Assembly: GCF_018143015.1 (NCBI RefSeq)
Contig: NC_054758.1
Span: 6,745,001-6,809,000, forward strand
Reading direction: 5' to 3'
DNA length: 64,000 nt
Source: Lytechinus variegatus
Taxonomy: Eukaryota > Echinodermata > Echinoidea > Temnopleuroida > Toxopneustidae
Of the stretch, positions 1-13,245 are shown one piece after another (position 1 is the first letter of the stretch; the number at the start of each line of letters is the position of its first letter). The notes under the pieces are model-generated. The model did not search any database, was not told the DNA's origin, and saw only the letters and a program-made list of their open reading frames with translations. Both the position numbers and the translations under genes were made by a program.

Positions 1-2510
1 CAATCACACAGGGTTTATTCTCTTTTTGCCTGGATTTGCGGTCTGCCAGGAAGCTGAAGGCGAAGAGCTTACCCCCGTAATTTGGTCCTATTTCAGCTCC
101 AACTAAACAGAGTAGGCATACACAAAGGACCTGTAGGGCAATTAAGAGAAGACAAAGACACAATTGAGCATTGTATTACAGCGAACACTGATGATCCTAC
201 TTTCTTAACAAAACTAGTCAATTTTCAAAACAATAATAATGAAGATTACACTGTTTCAAGTAGTATTGTGTCATACCCATAACATTGTGTATGTCTCATG
301 TATTTGTTCCTACTAGCTAAATTGGGCATTTACGATGATAATTTTCTGTATAATTGACAACTCAACTAACTACTTGAAAACACGGAGGGAACGTATATTG
401 AGATGAGCTAGTGAGGTTGCTCTATATTCTGTATTCTTCCCCTCTATACACACCGTTGTCAGGATTGTTAGAAGCAGAAACAATACATTATATTTTACAA
501 CGCTATATGAAATAGCCATCCTGGACAAACTGGACGCACAAATCTGAACGAAGCCTACATGTACGCTGTTAATTCTTGAGTGTTTAAACTAACTCCAGTC
601 CTAGAGATTAGATATAACTTTCAGTGTCAAGTATAAACGTAATAAACATTCATGTTTTCTGGAAGCCAAACATGTCAACATATTTCACGTTCATTGTATG
701 TTATGTTTACTGAGCTATTTTCCTAATTCTTTAGTGGTGTAGACATTGTGAGTGCTAAATTACCACTTAATTTTTTACGGCGTAACTCTCTCTATTTCTT
801 GTCCTCTTTGTGAAGCATAGCTTGATTCAGATAAATAGATCAAGCATAGATGGGAATAAAATATAGCCTATCCTTACCAGTGTGAAGGAAACGACAAAAT
901 GTAAAAGCTTTTCCATGGTGAAACCTTCCTGGCCTTTCTATGGTTCAGTAGGAAGTTTCCGGGAAAATGACAGCAGTATAGCTCCAGATTTTAGGAAGTC
1001 ACTTTAAATCATGTGCCACTGTTACGTGAAATGTCTTGTTGGCTTGGAAACAAATCACTTCAGGAAATCAGGAAATATCCCATACGGACGCCCATCATTG
1101 CACAATGATGTAGAACATGCTTATTTGTGAGTAATAGGCTAATCGAAAGCACAAAAAAAAATTGATGTTCATCCTTTACTTGTGCACTTGGTCACTGGTA
1201 GCGCAGTCAACCTTATCCGCCGCGTTACAACTCTCATTTAGGCATTTTTTGTTGAATTATTCTCAAGATCAAAGAAAATTTCCACAACCTTATGATTATG
1301 ATACACCAAAACACAGGCACACCGCAATAGCCTTTTGAAAATCCATGAGTCAAGTCAATCATAATACGCGAAATATAATCCGCGACTGGTGGTGGGAGAG
1401 GTGGAAGAGCAAATGCCGGATGTACTACCACTTGGATTCGAATTGTCCAATGAAACAGTTAACAACAAACATGAGCAGCTGCACCAACATATCTCCAAAC
1501 CCACCACCATGTCAATCGCAGAATGAGGGATGTGAACTTCAAGTATCATAGAAATAATTATTCGAGGCGTTAATCATAAATCAAAAATAAGACAAAATAT
1601 TCCTCCCGCCATGAGAAACATCAAACTCGGCGTCAAGTGCTAATTTGATAGTAGAGCTCACAATGAAAAAGTGGCATTGCTTACAGTCGTTCTGTATTAC
1701 GCCGGATGACGTCTGCATTTGATAACCAGGTTTTGTTCAGTATCCTGTATTTAGAAAGCGCGTACTAAACCGGTACATCAGAATTGACATTCAGGTAAGG
1801 TCCGTTTTTAGTTGAAAAGATTTAGGACATGAACTTTGCTTTGGAGACAAGAAATCCACACTTTGAAATATAAGTGGAATTGAATATCGTAACTACCCGT
1901 AACTTTACCGTCAAGTTGCTAGCTTTCGTTGTAGGCTATAACTCATAGGTTAGTCGTGTTCATTCAAGACCTACTATTGGTTGGGTTACAAGACACTATA
2001 GACTCGCACAACAGTCGTTTCCTGTGTAATGGTGACTCGGCATTTGATCCTGCGACTATTGCCTCGGGCTTTATTTCGTCTTAGATGTAGGCCGGGTTGC
2101 AATATGGTTTTAGCTTAGGTTTAGGATTAGGTTAGTGTAGGGTATGATGTCAAACCCAGGATCGAAGTTGGTCATTCGTTTAGTCTCTTGAATTAAGAGC
2201 GATGTAATTGTCACTGGAGCAAATGTATTATGGAACACTGCCCGCACTATGGGCGAACGGACACGGGGCTTTGGGGCCATACAAAGCCTTCCCTAGACTT
2301 TCCCCCAAAACCAAAGAAAAAAGGATAGAAATAATAATAAAAAAGAAGGAAATGGGTAGAAATATTATCAAAATTGTTCTCAGATTATTATATACAAACC
2401 TGTCACGCAATTAGATTTTGTTTTTTATGAATATTGCCCAATACGCGATGTATGCCCCTATCAGTATTTGGTTTATCACGCTACTGCCTTCACTTGCCAT
2501 ATAAATAATA
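1..2510. other. No supported gene; AT-rich non-coding DNA
   Basis: Only short open frames (under 70 codons) with no recognisable domain, and no long repeat that I can pair with another copy in the window. I see no RNA gene here. Confidence 0.5.
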
Positions 2511-2680
2511 TAGGATTTATATTGCGCACATATCCACCTTGTTAGGTGCTCAAGGCGCTCCTATATTACCCGGCTAAGCTAGGCGTTCATAGCGCACACA
2601 GCTTTTTAAGGAATTACTTCCTACCGGTACCCATTCACCTCACCTGGGTCGAGTGCAGCACAATGTGGATAAATTTCTAA
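2511..2680 (-). repeat. SINE-like dispersed repeat, truncated copy
   Basis: It shares the core CACCTCACCTGGGTCGAGTG, followed by CAGCACAATGTGG, with copies at 32225-32460 and near 63185-63300. Read on the minus strand it ends in a TATAAATCC-like stretch. The tRNA-type B box seen in the 32 kb copy is missing, so this copy is 5'-truncated. The family assignment rests on shared sequence inside this window only. Confidence 0.6.
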
Positions 2681-3396
2681 ATATACTGTAAATTGTGCCA
2701 CTCGAACAAAATCCTTGATATTTTGCTAACTCAACTCGTGATGTTTTTGCAGTGTTTTGTTCTTGTTCCGAATCAAATTAAGCCATATTTTTGGTGAATA
2801 TATATACATGCATATGCAGTATACAACATAAATTGTACAATGTGTAGTTAATTGTATGCCATAAATGTTTTTAATCTGTAGTGTTATTATCGTCATCAGT
2901 ATTATTTTCGTAGTATACAAATTGTATTCTTGTAGGATTAACAAAACCCTAAACAGACATAACAAAAGACACAAAGATAAAAATGAGCCTGATGATTACA
3001 TATAATTGTGTAACAGTAGTTTTTTGCGATTCTTTTTAAAAACATTTAATGAAAGCTTGATTTCATTTCTTTTGACAGAGCATTCCAAATGTTGGGTCCT
3101 TTTAAAGAAAAAACTTAATTTATGCCAACATCAGGCCATAAGATGATATTTCCTACACGATGAATTTTGAGAGAATGTTTTGCATTTTCTGTTTGCTATA
3201 GCTTTTATTTTCCCAATTAATGACCCACGATGATAATCTAGCAAAGAGGTGACGATAAAAAAAAGGAGCATATACCGCCGCTCCCTCCCAAATTCGAATT
3301 AAATGCACTCTCCTAATTTATTTTCTTTTTAAAGAAATTATAATGGGTGGTGAACGATATCTTTTTTTGTCTGTCCATGCATCGATCCTACTCCAT

Positions 3397-3708
3397 GGCC
3401 CGTATTCTGAAGTCGGGTTTAACTTAAACCTAGGTTTAAAGTTGTGGTTTAAGTATGGGAAGCCAAAAGTATCAAAATTTTCATGAATTTTGCATGTTTC
3501 TTATGTTTACTGTGCCCTTCTTGATTCATCGATGGTGAAGACAATCATCTATTTATACTTCTTACACAAGTATGAATGATTTGAAAGCTGAATGAGCTGA
3601 AAGTATGATATTTCTACTGTTATTGATTATGTAACAATTGGCTGTCCATACTTAAACCACAACTTTAAACCTGAGTTTAAGTTAAACCCGACTTCAGAAT
3701 ACGGGCCC
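3397..3708. mobile_element. Foldback (MITE-like) element, family FB1
   Basis: Both ends carry an inverted repeat of about 60 bp starting GGCCCGTATTCTGAAGTC and rich in GGTTTAA/TTTAAAC. The roughly 190-bp loop is unique to the family. Other copies lie at 24722-25030 and 46122-46615, both with the loop in the opposite orientation to this one. There is no coding capacity, so it is non-autonomous. The superfamily is unknown. Confidence 0.75.
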
Positions 3709-3834
3709 ATGTATTTTTTAATATACATTTTCAAGACCAAAGCGAAGAAGTTCATGTTGGGGTGATTTGCAGAGTTGAAATAAAGTGTGTCATTCATGAT
3801 TTCCATTGAACTGCTGGTCCTCTGCATCTATCAG

Positions 3835-3990
3835 GACTACACACCACCCTCTGTAACCATTACTGGGAGAAGCCAGGGGCTTGAAAATACCAATGTGAAG
3901 GGCTACGTGATTCGAGGAAGGAATTTGCCTCTCGGTTGCTGTAAAACCTGTTCTGTCATCGGTTTGAGTGCGAACGAAAGAAGAGCAGAG
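3835..3990 (+). pseudogene. Possible isolated Ig-like domain exon fragment
   Basis: An open stretch follows a pyrimidine-rich acceptor-like sequence (CTCTGCATCTATCAG) and begins DYTPPSVTITGRS, which resembles the linker and first strand of an Ig domain (Y-x-P-P-x-V-x-I-x-G). Downstream residues (ENTNVKGYVIRGRNLPLGCC) only loosely fit an Ig strand pattern; the usual strand-B cysteine and strand-C tryptophan are not in place. The right edge, AGAG/GTTGAC, is a poor donor site. No neighbouring exon is recognisable. It may be a decayed exon of an Ig-superfamily gene, or chance. Confidence 0.2.
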
Positions 3991-5520
3991 GTTGACATTT
4001 GATTTGATAATGAATTCTTTTTTTAAATAAGCCCAAAACAAATACCGTGAACGAGATCCAGATGACTTGAAGATGATTTTCTCATCCATGTTTTTGTTCT
4101 TACTGTGCACGTCGGCTTGTCAAAACACAGTACAGCGATTTCAATTTTCAAAAGATATTGTTATAAAGCAACGCATTTTACATCATTCAAAAATCTACTA
4201 TGGATCTTACTAGTTCTATTATAATTCATACCCTTACGTAGCTAGTATGCCTACCAGTGTGTCCCCTATTCATTTTGTTTATTTTCAAGATAGTAATCAT
4301 TGTTAACTTTTAAGATCAGCAGAAATACAGAACAAAATACACAAAGTTTTTGATGGGCGGAATTGCGATTGATAACTTAAGTCATGTTTTTCAAAATCAG
4401 ACAGCAACATTTTTGATAGGCCTATGTCGAAAATCATATAGGCCCCTATACGCAAGGTAAATCGTAAACTACACCCCTCAAGAAAAAGCGCTAGTTTTAG
4501 ATGAAGAGGGCCTATACAACCTGTTTGTTGATATTAGATCAATACAAATGAAAACCTTTTTAAGTTAACAAAACTAAAACATCGTTAAGTATATTTTCTT
4601 TTTTTCTGTTTGAGTTGGTAATGCAAGCTTAGATCAATTTGTTAAACTGAAATAATGTTTCAGAGAATGCCCATTTCTTTTCTTAAAAATTCAAGACTTT
4701 TGTGTTTGAATAATACATGCATAAAAGGTATTTCAAGTGGGTCACATTTTGAATTTTTTCGAGCCACGTACGTGGCATCATGCTGAGACGGATGTATAAG
4801 TTCTGGAATCTCCGCCCTGCCTCTAGCGAATTAAAATATCAGTATCTAATCTAAAAGAGATGGCCTGCATCTAGTCAACCAGTGGTCCAGTTGTTATCAG
4901 TCGAACCCTGCATAGAAAGAACATAGTGTTACCATGGTTACACTTTGTGTTCACATAGTGCTCTGTGTGAAGATATGATTCCCACTATTGCAATGATTGA
5001 AAGTAAGAGGAAAGTTTATCCTGACGGAAACTTTTTTTGTAAAAATAATTGGCGACGGTTTGAGGAATATTCATCAAAGGAGATAAAACTAGTGATTTCT
5101 TATATATAAAACGTGATAAGCGAGCAGTTTTCCTCCATGATATCAAATGAATAAACACAAATTTGTCAGAAAATTAATAATAGTTTTTGTTGTACCTCAT
5201 TATATCAAAACAGAAATGATTTCACACACGCTCTTAAAAAGAAAATACATATATTTTATCACGTAGCATTAAAAAAAACTGAATTTATGCATTCTATAAT
5301 ACATAAGATAAGGGTCAGCTGCTCGTTTATGACGTCACAAATCAGAAAATTCTAATAAATTTCTTAAACTTTAATGGATTTTCCTAAACATTCACGAATA
5401 TTTTCATATTTTCTCAGCTTTTTAAAACAAAGTTTTCGTTAGGGTGAAGTTCCCCGTTTTTCAGATTGGGGGCAAAATCATGAATCAACGTTCCAAAGGC
5501 GCTTAATCACACAAAATAAA
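3991..5520. other. No supported gene; AT-rich non-coding DNA
   Basis: No coding frame with recognisable features. A short stretch near 4920-4990 (TTCACATAGTGCTCTGTGTGAAG) resembles units of the repeat at 6360-6680. Confidence 0.4.
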
Positions 5521-5535
5521 CAAACTCACGCTCAC

Positions 5536-5700
5536 ACACTCACCCACCCACCCTAGCACACACAAAATCACTCACACACATGCAACACACGCACCCTCAC
5601 ACACACACACGAACATATATATATATATGCATGTGTATATATATATATATATATATATTATATACACTGATATATATATATATATATATATTCATTATAT
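5536..5700. repeat. CA-rich then TA-rich microsatellite
   Basis: Runs of CACA-type repeats (5540-5610) grade into (TA)n tracts (5617-5695). The open frame across it is an artefact of the repeat. Confidence 0.9.
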
Positions 5701-5724
5701 ATCATGGGAAAAAGACATCTCACC

Positions 5725-6200
5725 AACAAATTAATGCGAGCACGAATCGCGAGCTGAATGTTTGTTCTTTGCTGACCTGAAAAAAGGGTATTTTTTTGGA
5801 ACTGTTTGTAGTGACTCATGAGGATACATACCTCACTAAACAGATAATGTTAGTGCAGAGAGCGAGCTCCCATTTGTTTTTATTCTGACTTAAAATCTTG
5901 ATATTCTAAGCATTTTTGGTACCGATGATTAAGATGGGTATCTAAAACAACAATTGATTCGAGCGCGAAGCGCCCTAGCTGAAATTTTTGATATTTTGGT
6001 CTGAAAATATTAACAGTTTAATTGACGTTTAATGAACAAGATTTATAACCAATAAACGATTATTGCAAATCGAAGTAGGAGTTCTTTTGAGGTTTAGAAC
6101 TAAACGCGGGACATTCTATTCTCCTAGTTAATCATGAAAAGTATTGGTTTTAGCTTAAGAAATGATGCGAGCGCGTAGCACGAGCTAAAAAATTATATTC
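5725..6200. repeat. Degenerate tandem repeat with GCGAGCGCGAAGCGCGAGCT-type core
   Basis: The G+C-rich core recurs at about 5732, 5957 and 6162 in otherwise AT-rich DNA, each time followed by a GCTGAA/GCTAAA plus AT-rich tail. Spacing is about 205-227 bp, so this looks like three decayed units of a satellite. Confidence 0.55.
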
Positions 6201-6359
6201 CAATATGAAAAGCGGACATTTTAAGCACAAATTTAAATAAAGAACGAGTTGGGCATCTCAATCTAGCTTGACATTACAATATTCTTTTATTCTTGCACAT
6301 CTGAAATTAAGGGGGGGGGTCAAAAGTTATGCTTACCCCCCAATATTTTCATTGGTAGG

Positions 6360-6680
6360 GCGATCACATGAAGATGGTATTTACACTCAGTTACAATGCT
6401 CCAGTGTGAATATAATATACCGTTGACAACCATCTCACAGTGTGCACGGGTACCTGTAAATATTAATGTGATAGCCAAAAGTTTGTTCACATAGTGTGTG
6501 TATTGCTATGTGAAGATGGAATTTAAACACGGTCACAATCCTACAGTTATGCAGTGTGAAAGTAATTTTACTTTATGATGTGCACATTTGCAATGAATAT
6601 ATGACTACACTGTGAAGTCCTTCACAATGGTGTGCTCACAGTGGGATCGTGTAGTGAACATTAAGTGTAAAACATAATCT
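6360..6680. repeat. Degenerate tandem repeat built on CACA(T/G)TGTGAA motifs
   Basis: Units contain ATG(T)GAAGATGG..TTTAAACAC followed by TCACAATCC/TTACAATGC and CAGTGTGAA, recurring about every 120 bp, with short inverted copies such as TTCACATAGTG and CTATGTGAA. Confidence 0.4.
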
Positions 6681-6689
6681 CAACCGCGC

Positions 6690-7693
6690 ATAGATATTTT
6701 GTCTCACTTTGCAACACCTTCTGAACACACCATGGGGTTGACGGTGGGGACACTGTTCTTTCAAAGACCCATACACCCTCACATGCATATATATATATTG
6801 CCTTTTTATCACGACTGTTAATATCAGTTTTCTTATGTCAATTTATCGCAAATAATTTCAATGTTTTTTTATCATTATATCAGTACAAATGGTCATTTTA
6901 AATGATAACATGACCTATCATTTTATGTTACTACATAACACAGTTTATCATTAATATGTGTATATGAGAACGAAGGAAATATCACGTACGGAAGAGACTG
7001 TATTTTTTTAATCCATGATTCACATTTTGTTTGTATTGTTGTTGCTTATTCATTTCCTATTCGGTGTTTGGAGTAAAATAAGGAAATCTGAGTGTTTTCA
7101 TCGGAGAATAGATGTTCCGATTTACGACTTGTTTGCTTAAAAACAATCACAACGTTAACACGTAATACATCCAATTACTAACTTGATAATTGTGATGTTT
7201 ATGTATTTTTGAAAAAGGGTTACCGTAGAATAAGGCTATTATCATGTCATTTGATATAACTTATTCCCATGTTATCGGAAGAAAGTGTTCGAGGTATAAA
7301 AATAGTTTCGACATTATGAGGGTTCAGACACGTACTCGAGTGATAATGACTGGTTCGGAATGTCTTGCTATATTGTGAATACTTGTTTCCCTTCACAATC
7401 GTGTGCTTCGTCTCATGCAGGGCTCCTCTCTCTCTCTCTCTCTCTGCACACTTAAAATCTTGCACAACGAACTGTCCACTGTGTTTGGTAATGTATGTTA
7501 ATTTAGAAAATATGTTTATATATTCTGGGCAATTATCAAATTGAGCAAATTTATTACCCGATTGTCAGTTTTACTATCCAATATGGACAGATTTTATGTT
7601 GCCAATAGGGTTAATTAAAAGTTTGACTTTTTTGGCCCAACTATTTTAAGAATGTAATCCATGTATATGCATATTTCTATTTATATGTATATG

Positions 7694-7742
<49 letters not shown>

Positions 7743-8790
7743 GTATTTATATATATATATTAAAACCTTTTTAGTAGTTGACAAAAGAATAAGAAGCAGA
7801 GAGCTTATTAGCATTATTTTATTCATGAAATGAAAGTTTATGGTCATTCTTTGAGAAAAATGGGACTGCACAGCATCGTAAATAAAATCATATAAATTAA
7901 CATTCACCAAAAAAAAAATCAAAACTTCCCATAAGTCAATATAGAAGTCTCAATAGTTTTATTGACTTTTATTTTCAATGGTTTTAGATTTAACACACAT
8001 TCCTTTATTTCTTCAAATAAACATAAGCATGCATTGGTAAATTTTCATTTAATTAACGTATGGTAAAAGAGCTCAGTTGATTAAATCGAAACATCAAAGA
8101 CATATGTGCCTTGGTCGAGGAACGAGCCCAGTCAGGCGCATTCGACAACTCCGCCATGTTACTTCAATATAATAAAATGTAAACGCCATCTACGTCCTTT
8201 TTCGTACATGGTCACATAAACTCGCACGACAGTCCTGCAAATATATGAACATGTTTTGAATTGGGGTGTTGAAAAATAGAATCATGATGAATGACTGTTT
8301 AATGGCAACATAGAAATTTTTTGTTTGAAAATCATTTAATCCAACCAAATCTAAAGAGTGGAGGAATGTTATCCATTTGTTTTCCCTTCACAACAAAAAG
8401 AAAGCTGTCTGCTACCTTGTTGCCTCAAGGTTGACGATGGTAATCAATAGAGGTGAATCAAAACTTTCCTACGCCACTAATAAAGTGTCGGTCATAAATT
8501 CAACATTAAACCAAATACTCTTTCATGCAACTAACATTCAACTATGTTCACGCATATTGTCCATAAAATTGTCAGTAAGAATAAACTTGCTTTATGGCAA
8601 TGTTTTTATAATCTATAGGTAGGCTACGTGTAATCCTTTATACCATAAAATTGAACTTTCTGCTTCTTTGCATCAATAAATTGTTTGCAATCATTCTTCT
8701 TTGATTATGAGATCCATATTCTCCTATCACTATTCTGAATATAATTTACGCAATTAGAGTGAAAATTGATTGAATTTGAATAAATTACAT
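6690..8790. other. No supported gene; contains CT and TA microsatellites
   Basis: There is a (CT)n tract near 7426-7446 and a (TA)n tract near 7697-7765. The rest is AT-rich without recognisable coding or RNA features. Confidence 0.45.
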
Positions 8791-8793
8791 GTA

Positions 8794-9008
8794 AAGGCAT
8801 GGTCACACCGTCCGAGCGTTGTTGGAGCGGTTGTGGAGCGGAGAGAAAAAAAATCATCACCGCTCGCTACCGTTTACCATTTTCGATGTCGATTGTTGCT
8901 TTTTTTTGTTTTCGATTTTTTTCCCCAAGTTTGAGAGCGAAATTCGACCCTCTTTCCCTACCGCTCCACGACCGCTCCAACAACGCTTGGACGGTGTGAC
9001 TAGGCCTT
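8794..9008. mobile_element. Hairpin MITE, family with GGTCACACCGTCC ends
   Basis: The ends pair over about 45 bp: the left begins AAGGCATGGTCACACCGTCC and the right, reversed, AAGGCCTAGTCACACCGTCC; both continue into TTGTTGGAGCGGT. A half copy is at 62628-62743. No coding capacity. Confidence 0.75.
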
Positions 9009-9501
9009 GTACCTAAAGGAAAACTTCGGCCCTATTTGCCCTGCTTTATATTCCGCGAGTAGGCCTAAACTGAAAAAGAAGGGGGGATAAAGAATAACAA
9101 AAAACATGACTAGGCTATCTCTTTAGCAAGGTCATGGGCAATGAATGAATGCGTTAAATTCTTTCACGTATCTTCCGAAGTCAGGTTTGCTGATACCATT
9201 TGGACGTTACAAGTGAAACTTAACCTGCCGGGAAATAAATCATTGTTATTGCGTTGCTAACGGAGGGTAAGGGTGACTACCCCACGCGGCAACAATGACA
9301 CTAAAAAGATGTTCTATGAGGTGACGAACGATACAATAATTACCACTATAATGTTTTTATTTTGAGGGGTAACACTCATTGCAAATACAAGCATACGATA
9401 TATAGAGAAAGAAGGAGATCAGAGGTGGTCTTATGAAATCATGGACATTAATATATACACTCATTGATGAGTTAATGAATTCACTAACATGTGGCTGTCA
9501 T

Positions 9502-9789
9502 CATTGGCGGCGGAAGCCAAAAATTTAAGGAGGGGTCCACCTGAAATTTTGTGATGGACACAGGTAAAATTTGAAAAAAAAAGGTCATCAACCTAAATTT
9601 AAGGGGAGGGGGGGGGGGCAGAGACATTTTAGGAAGGGTCCATTTGAATTTACGGGGTGACGGTGGAAGCAAAACTTACAAGCAAAAAAAAAACAACAAA
9701 AGGTTATCAACAAAAATGTTATGGGGGTCCGTCCCCACACCTCAAATTTAGGGGGGGGGGCCTGTCCCCCCATCCGCTTCCGCCGCCTA
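9502..9789. mobile_element. MITE-like insertion flanked by a 10-bp direct repeat
   Basis: The ends are inverted (GGCGGCGGAAGC and GCTTCCGCCGCC). TGGCTGTCAT immediately precedes the left end (9492-9501) and immediately follows the right end (9790-9799), as expected for a target-site duplication. The interior holds AAATTTAAGG-type degenerate repeats and G-runs. A duplication of 8-10 bp fits hAT- or MuDR-like elements. Confidence 0.65.
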
Positions 9790-9799
9790 TGGCTGTCAT

Positions 9800-11417
9800 T
9801 GTGCTCCGATCATATTTGTCTACTTTGATCCTACTGTGTTCCGCCGTCAATTAGGCTATGAGTCTGCGTCCCACTACAGATCAGTTACGACGAGTTACGT
9901 CTGCTCGCGACCCTGCAGCGGATGTCTGCGTCCATGTCATGTCCACAAAATCCGTATCTATCCGCGGCGAACGTAAATCAACGTAAGTGCCTGTGTGACT
10001 GTCGCTATATAGGTATTCATTATTTATTTGGCGGCGGATCTAGTTGATTGAAAGAAAGAATCGCGTTGAATATCCATCTCTTAATAGGTAATAATAAATA
10101 AATAAAAGATTCAAACGGATGTTTAGCTCCAGACTGAACAGGAATATCAATCCCTCCATCTCTAGAGAATGTTAGTTACAATCTGCCTTCATTATTTTTT
10201 GTAAAGAAAATGTACCAGATAATTAGGAAATATGACACCTTTGTATCATCAAGTTCTTTCCATTTCCTAACAGACGTTTTATGAACTTGTATCCGAAAAA
10301 TACATTTGTTTTTCTTGATGAATTAGGTGACAAATGTCATTCCATAAAACTGTGGTCAAATAGGGTTAATTCTACCATTAGAATGAAATGCCTAACTAGG
10401 TCTTCTATAGTAATATGAAGGTGAAAGGGGAGGAGGCTTTTCTGAGCACCTACAATTTAACTTAAGTTAAAAAATGAATTTATTCTATTCCACAGAAAAC
10501 ATTTGATAATGTTTTTCATATTTGTATGAGTAAGTGCGCTAAAAACTTCATAAAAAAATTGAAAAAAGGTGCATCATTTCATTGTAAAAACCTTGGCCAG
10601 TCATTTTAAGATTTAACCAAACATGGTACCCCATGTCTGCGCACCCGTTCACTTTACACACGATTCAGGCATGTCAGGGATGTTCATGAAAAAGGCTGCA
10701 TTTTGAGGACGTCACATGTACTACCTGAATATCAATATTTTCCCACCATTTGAAACAGGTTTTGAATTGATTATCTGTCTTGCAGGTGTAAAGTTTGTGG
10801 TCGCTTTGTGTCTTCTTTTATTACAATCGAGCAGATACGTTGTGCGCAGACAAGGGGTCCTTACCATACGAATTTCAAATGTTCAAAGGTGAATATATTT
10901 TTGCTTTAAGTTTATTTCATTTTAATAGCCTTTTAGAATACATGTTAAATATAGGTAAAGCATATTTGGTGTATGGTGTGAACAATGTGAATTAGAAATA
11001 TTTATTTTAAGCTTAAATGTCTAAGGGGTAGTATTTTACATCGTCATGATGATGATAACCCAGGGTTTTTATTAAAAATAAAACCTATTACAATTATATA
11101 ATTTTTTTCTGGAAGCGTGGAGTTGTATGGTAACAACGAAGGGCAAATTAAAGATTACCCCGAGAGAGGGATGGCAAAAGTTTGCTGACAAAAATATTAA
11201 GGGTCAGAGATCATTTTCACTTTTTAGTCCGTTTTTGGCTGAGAGTATGAGTGTGTGTGTGTGGGAGTGAGAGTGCGAAAATGTGTGGGTTTTATGGGTT
11301 TCTGTGTTTTAAAGAATGAAGTACAAATATCCACAGGTCGTTCTATCATATTATCATGTTAAGCACGAACGAACCAGTAGGCTTAATAGCGCCACCTCAA
11401 GTCCTTATTCACTCACA
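9800..11417. other. No supported gene
   Basis: AT-rich non-coding DNA. Around 9885-10000 there is a G+C-richer patch with ACGTAA/TTACGT words that may be half of another hairpin repeat. There is a short GT tract near 11250. Confidence 0.4.
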
Positions 11418-11570
11418 CCTGGGGCCCGTTGCAGAAAGAGTTGCAATCAATCGCAACTCAAAAATTCATGCGCAACTTGATATTCAACCAATCAGCAGCG
11501 CGCATTTGGGACTTGCGATTGATTTTTTGACTTGTGTTTAAACGCAACTCTTTCTGCAACGGGCCCCAGG
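11418..11570. mobile_element. Short hairpin MITE
   Basis: Near-perfect terminal inverted repeats: CCTGGGGCCCGTTGCAGAAA at the left and its reverse complement at the right, continuing through GAGTTGC. The 153-bp unit would fold into one long hairpin. The open frame across it is spurious. Confidence 0.8.
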
Positions 11571-11767
11571 CCAGCATAATGCAACATTCTAAGCTGTATA
11601 TTCTTTTAATATAGACCCACTTAAATGATAGTATACTAATTCACCACTCAATACTTTTATATCACACTAATTAGCAAAATAACAAGTATTTTCCTCTCGT
11701 AAACATTTCAGTTTCTAGGTATGAATATGATCATAGGCTATTTCATACTTTGTATTATTTGCACAGC

Positions 11768-11986
11768 AAAAACTCTGATGTTGATTAAACACCATGCCAA
11801 CACCGGACTCTGAGAAGTGTTAAACAACACCGGTTTGGTATTGGTCTAAACCAGATAGGGTTTATGCAGCACCAATTAGTTTTAAAACAGCATCGGTTTG
11901 ATGCCAAACTGGTGTCGTTTCAATACTTCTCGGGTGTGGACATATATAGATTCCGGGCTGGTGTTAAATCAACACCGGAGTTTTTT
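11768..11986. mobile_element. Palindromic MITE with AACACC-type ends
   Basis: The left end AAAAACTCTGATGTTGATTA pairs with the right end read in reverse (AAAAAACTCCGGTGTTGATT). Interior words (CAACACCGG, CCAAACTGGTG) also pair across the centre. About 219 bp, non-coding. Confidence 0.7.
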
Positions 11987-12652
11987 CAGTCTGTGGTTAT
12001 CACTAATGTTGGTCAGTTGGCTCCCTTTAATATTTTTCATTCGTCTAATATGACGGAACATTATTTTATGATCTTCGCATCGTGAGAAATTTCGTGAGAA
12101 ATTTATTGGTACAGAGGGCGCCTGTGGAAATTGAGCAAACTCACAAAATCGATTTCCGAGACAGGAGGGACAGACACTGTCATGTTCTTGATTACAGAGT
12201 CAATTAGGCTGTCACTCTGAACATTTTTCTCTCTCCCCCTCTCTCTCTCTTCCTCTACAGTATTTAATTCATTCTCTCACCATCTACCATGTCTACCTTC
12301 CTCCTCCTACACTGTTAAATGCCGTAAGTGTCATGATCACCAACTCTCCGTCCCTGAGAGGAACACGATGTTATTGCCTTTTCGAAATCACTCCACTTTT
12401 TTTAAAATCATCGCCATGATGAAGAAAGAACTCCAACGTGATGTACCTATTAATAGTATTATCAGAACCGCTGAATACAATGAATTTAATGAAATTCTAA
12501 AGAAAAGCAATCAAAGTGTAAATAATTAAAGCATATCTTATGCTAGGCGTTCACTGGGCCGTCGCCAGCTTGCACCAGTTCGTGCCAACGCAAAGCGGAT
12601 GTCATGGCTGTGGCGCCTAGTGTCGCCGCATAGGTGTCAAGATGCGTGCAGT

Positions 12653-13210
12653 GGCCAGCCTGACATGACACTTGCACGATTTTGTGTCACGCATTGGCCA
12701 TGTTGGCACGACTCAAGTCGTGCCAGTGCGCAAACTAGTCGAGAACTGGCGTGAAGTGTGCGTAAACACGTCGTGACATGTCGTGACTGCGTGGCATGTC
12801 GGGACGAGAATTTTGAAATGTTCAAAATTTTGGTCACGAGAAAATTTAGCCACCGGGTCGTGAACTATGGGCAAACTGTTCGTGAACTCGTCGTGAACTC
12901 GTCGGGATGATGCGGGAGGATGCGTGGCAGTGCGCGCCATGCCAAGACTTTCACGAATGGTTCACGAACAGCTCACTTCGTGTTCACGAATAGTTCAGCA
13001 CGACACCGTCCGAATTGCGCAAACTCGTCGTCCCAATGCGGGAAGTGCGTAAACTATGCGCAAACTATGCGTGAACTCGTCGTGCCAGTTCGTGTACTAT
13101 GCGTGAACAAGTCGTAAAACAGTGCGGGAGCCTCTCAGTTCGTGCCCCCAAAATGGCACGACTTGCCACGACAAAATCGTGGCCAAAAGTCGTGCAAGTG
13201 TCAGCCTGGC
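12653..13210. mobile_element. Inverted-repeat element with internal GTGAACTCGTCG repeats
   Basis: The ends pair (GCCAGCCTGACA...CACTTGCACGA at left; GCCAGGCTGACACTTGCACG reversed at right). The interior is unusually G+C-rich and built of degenerate CGTGAACTCGTCG / ATGCGCAAACT words in both orientations. A palindrome GAATTTTGAA-ATGTTCAAAA lies near 12811-12835. Open frames here are shadows of the repeat. Confidence 0.6.
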
Positions 13211-13245
13211 TTCAGGCTGGCTTATAGCAGTAAGCCAACTTGCTA

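Noticed and set aside
3790-4110. 106-codon minus-strand frame
   Set aside because: No motif, and it overlaps the better-supported though weak exon candidate on the plus strand.
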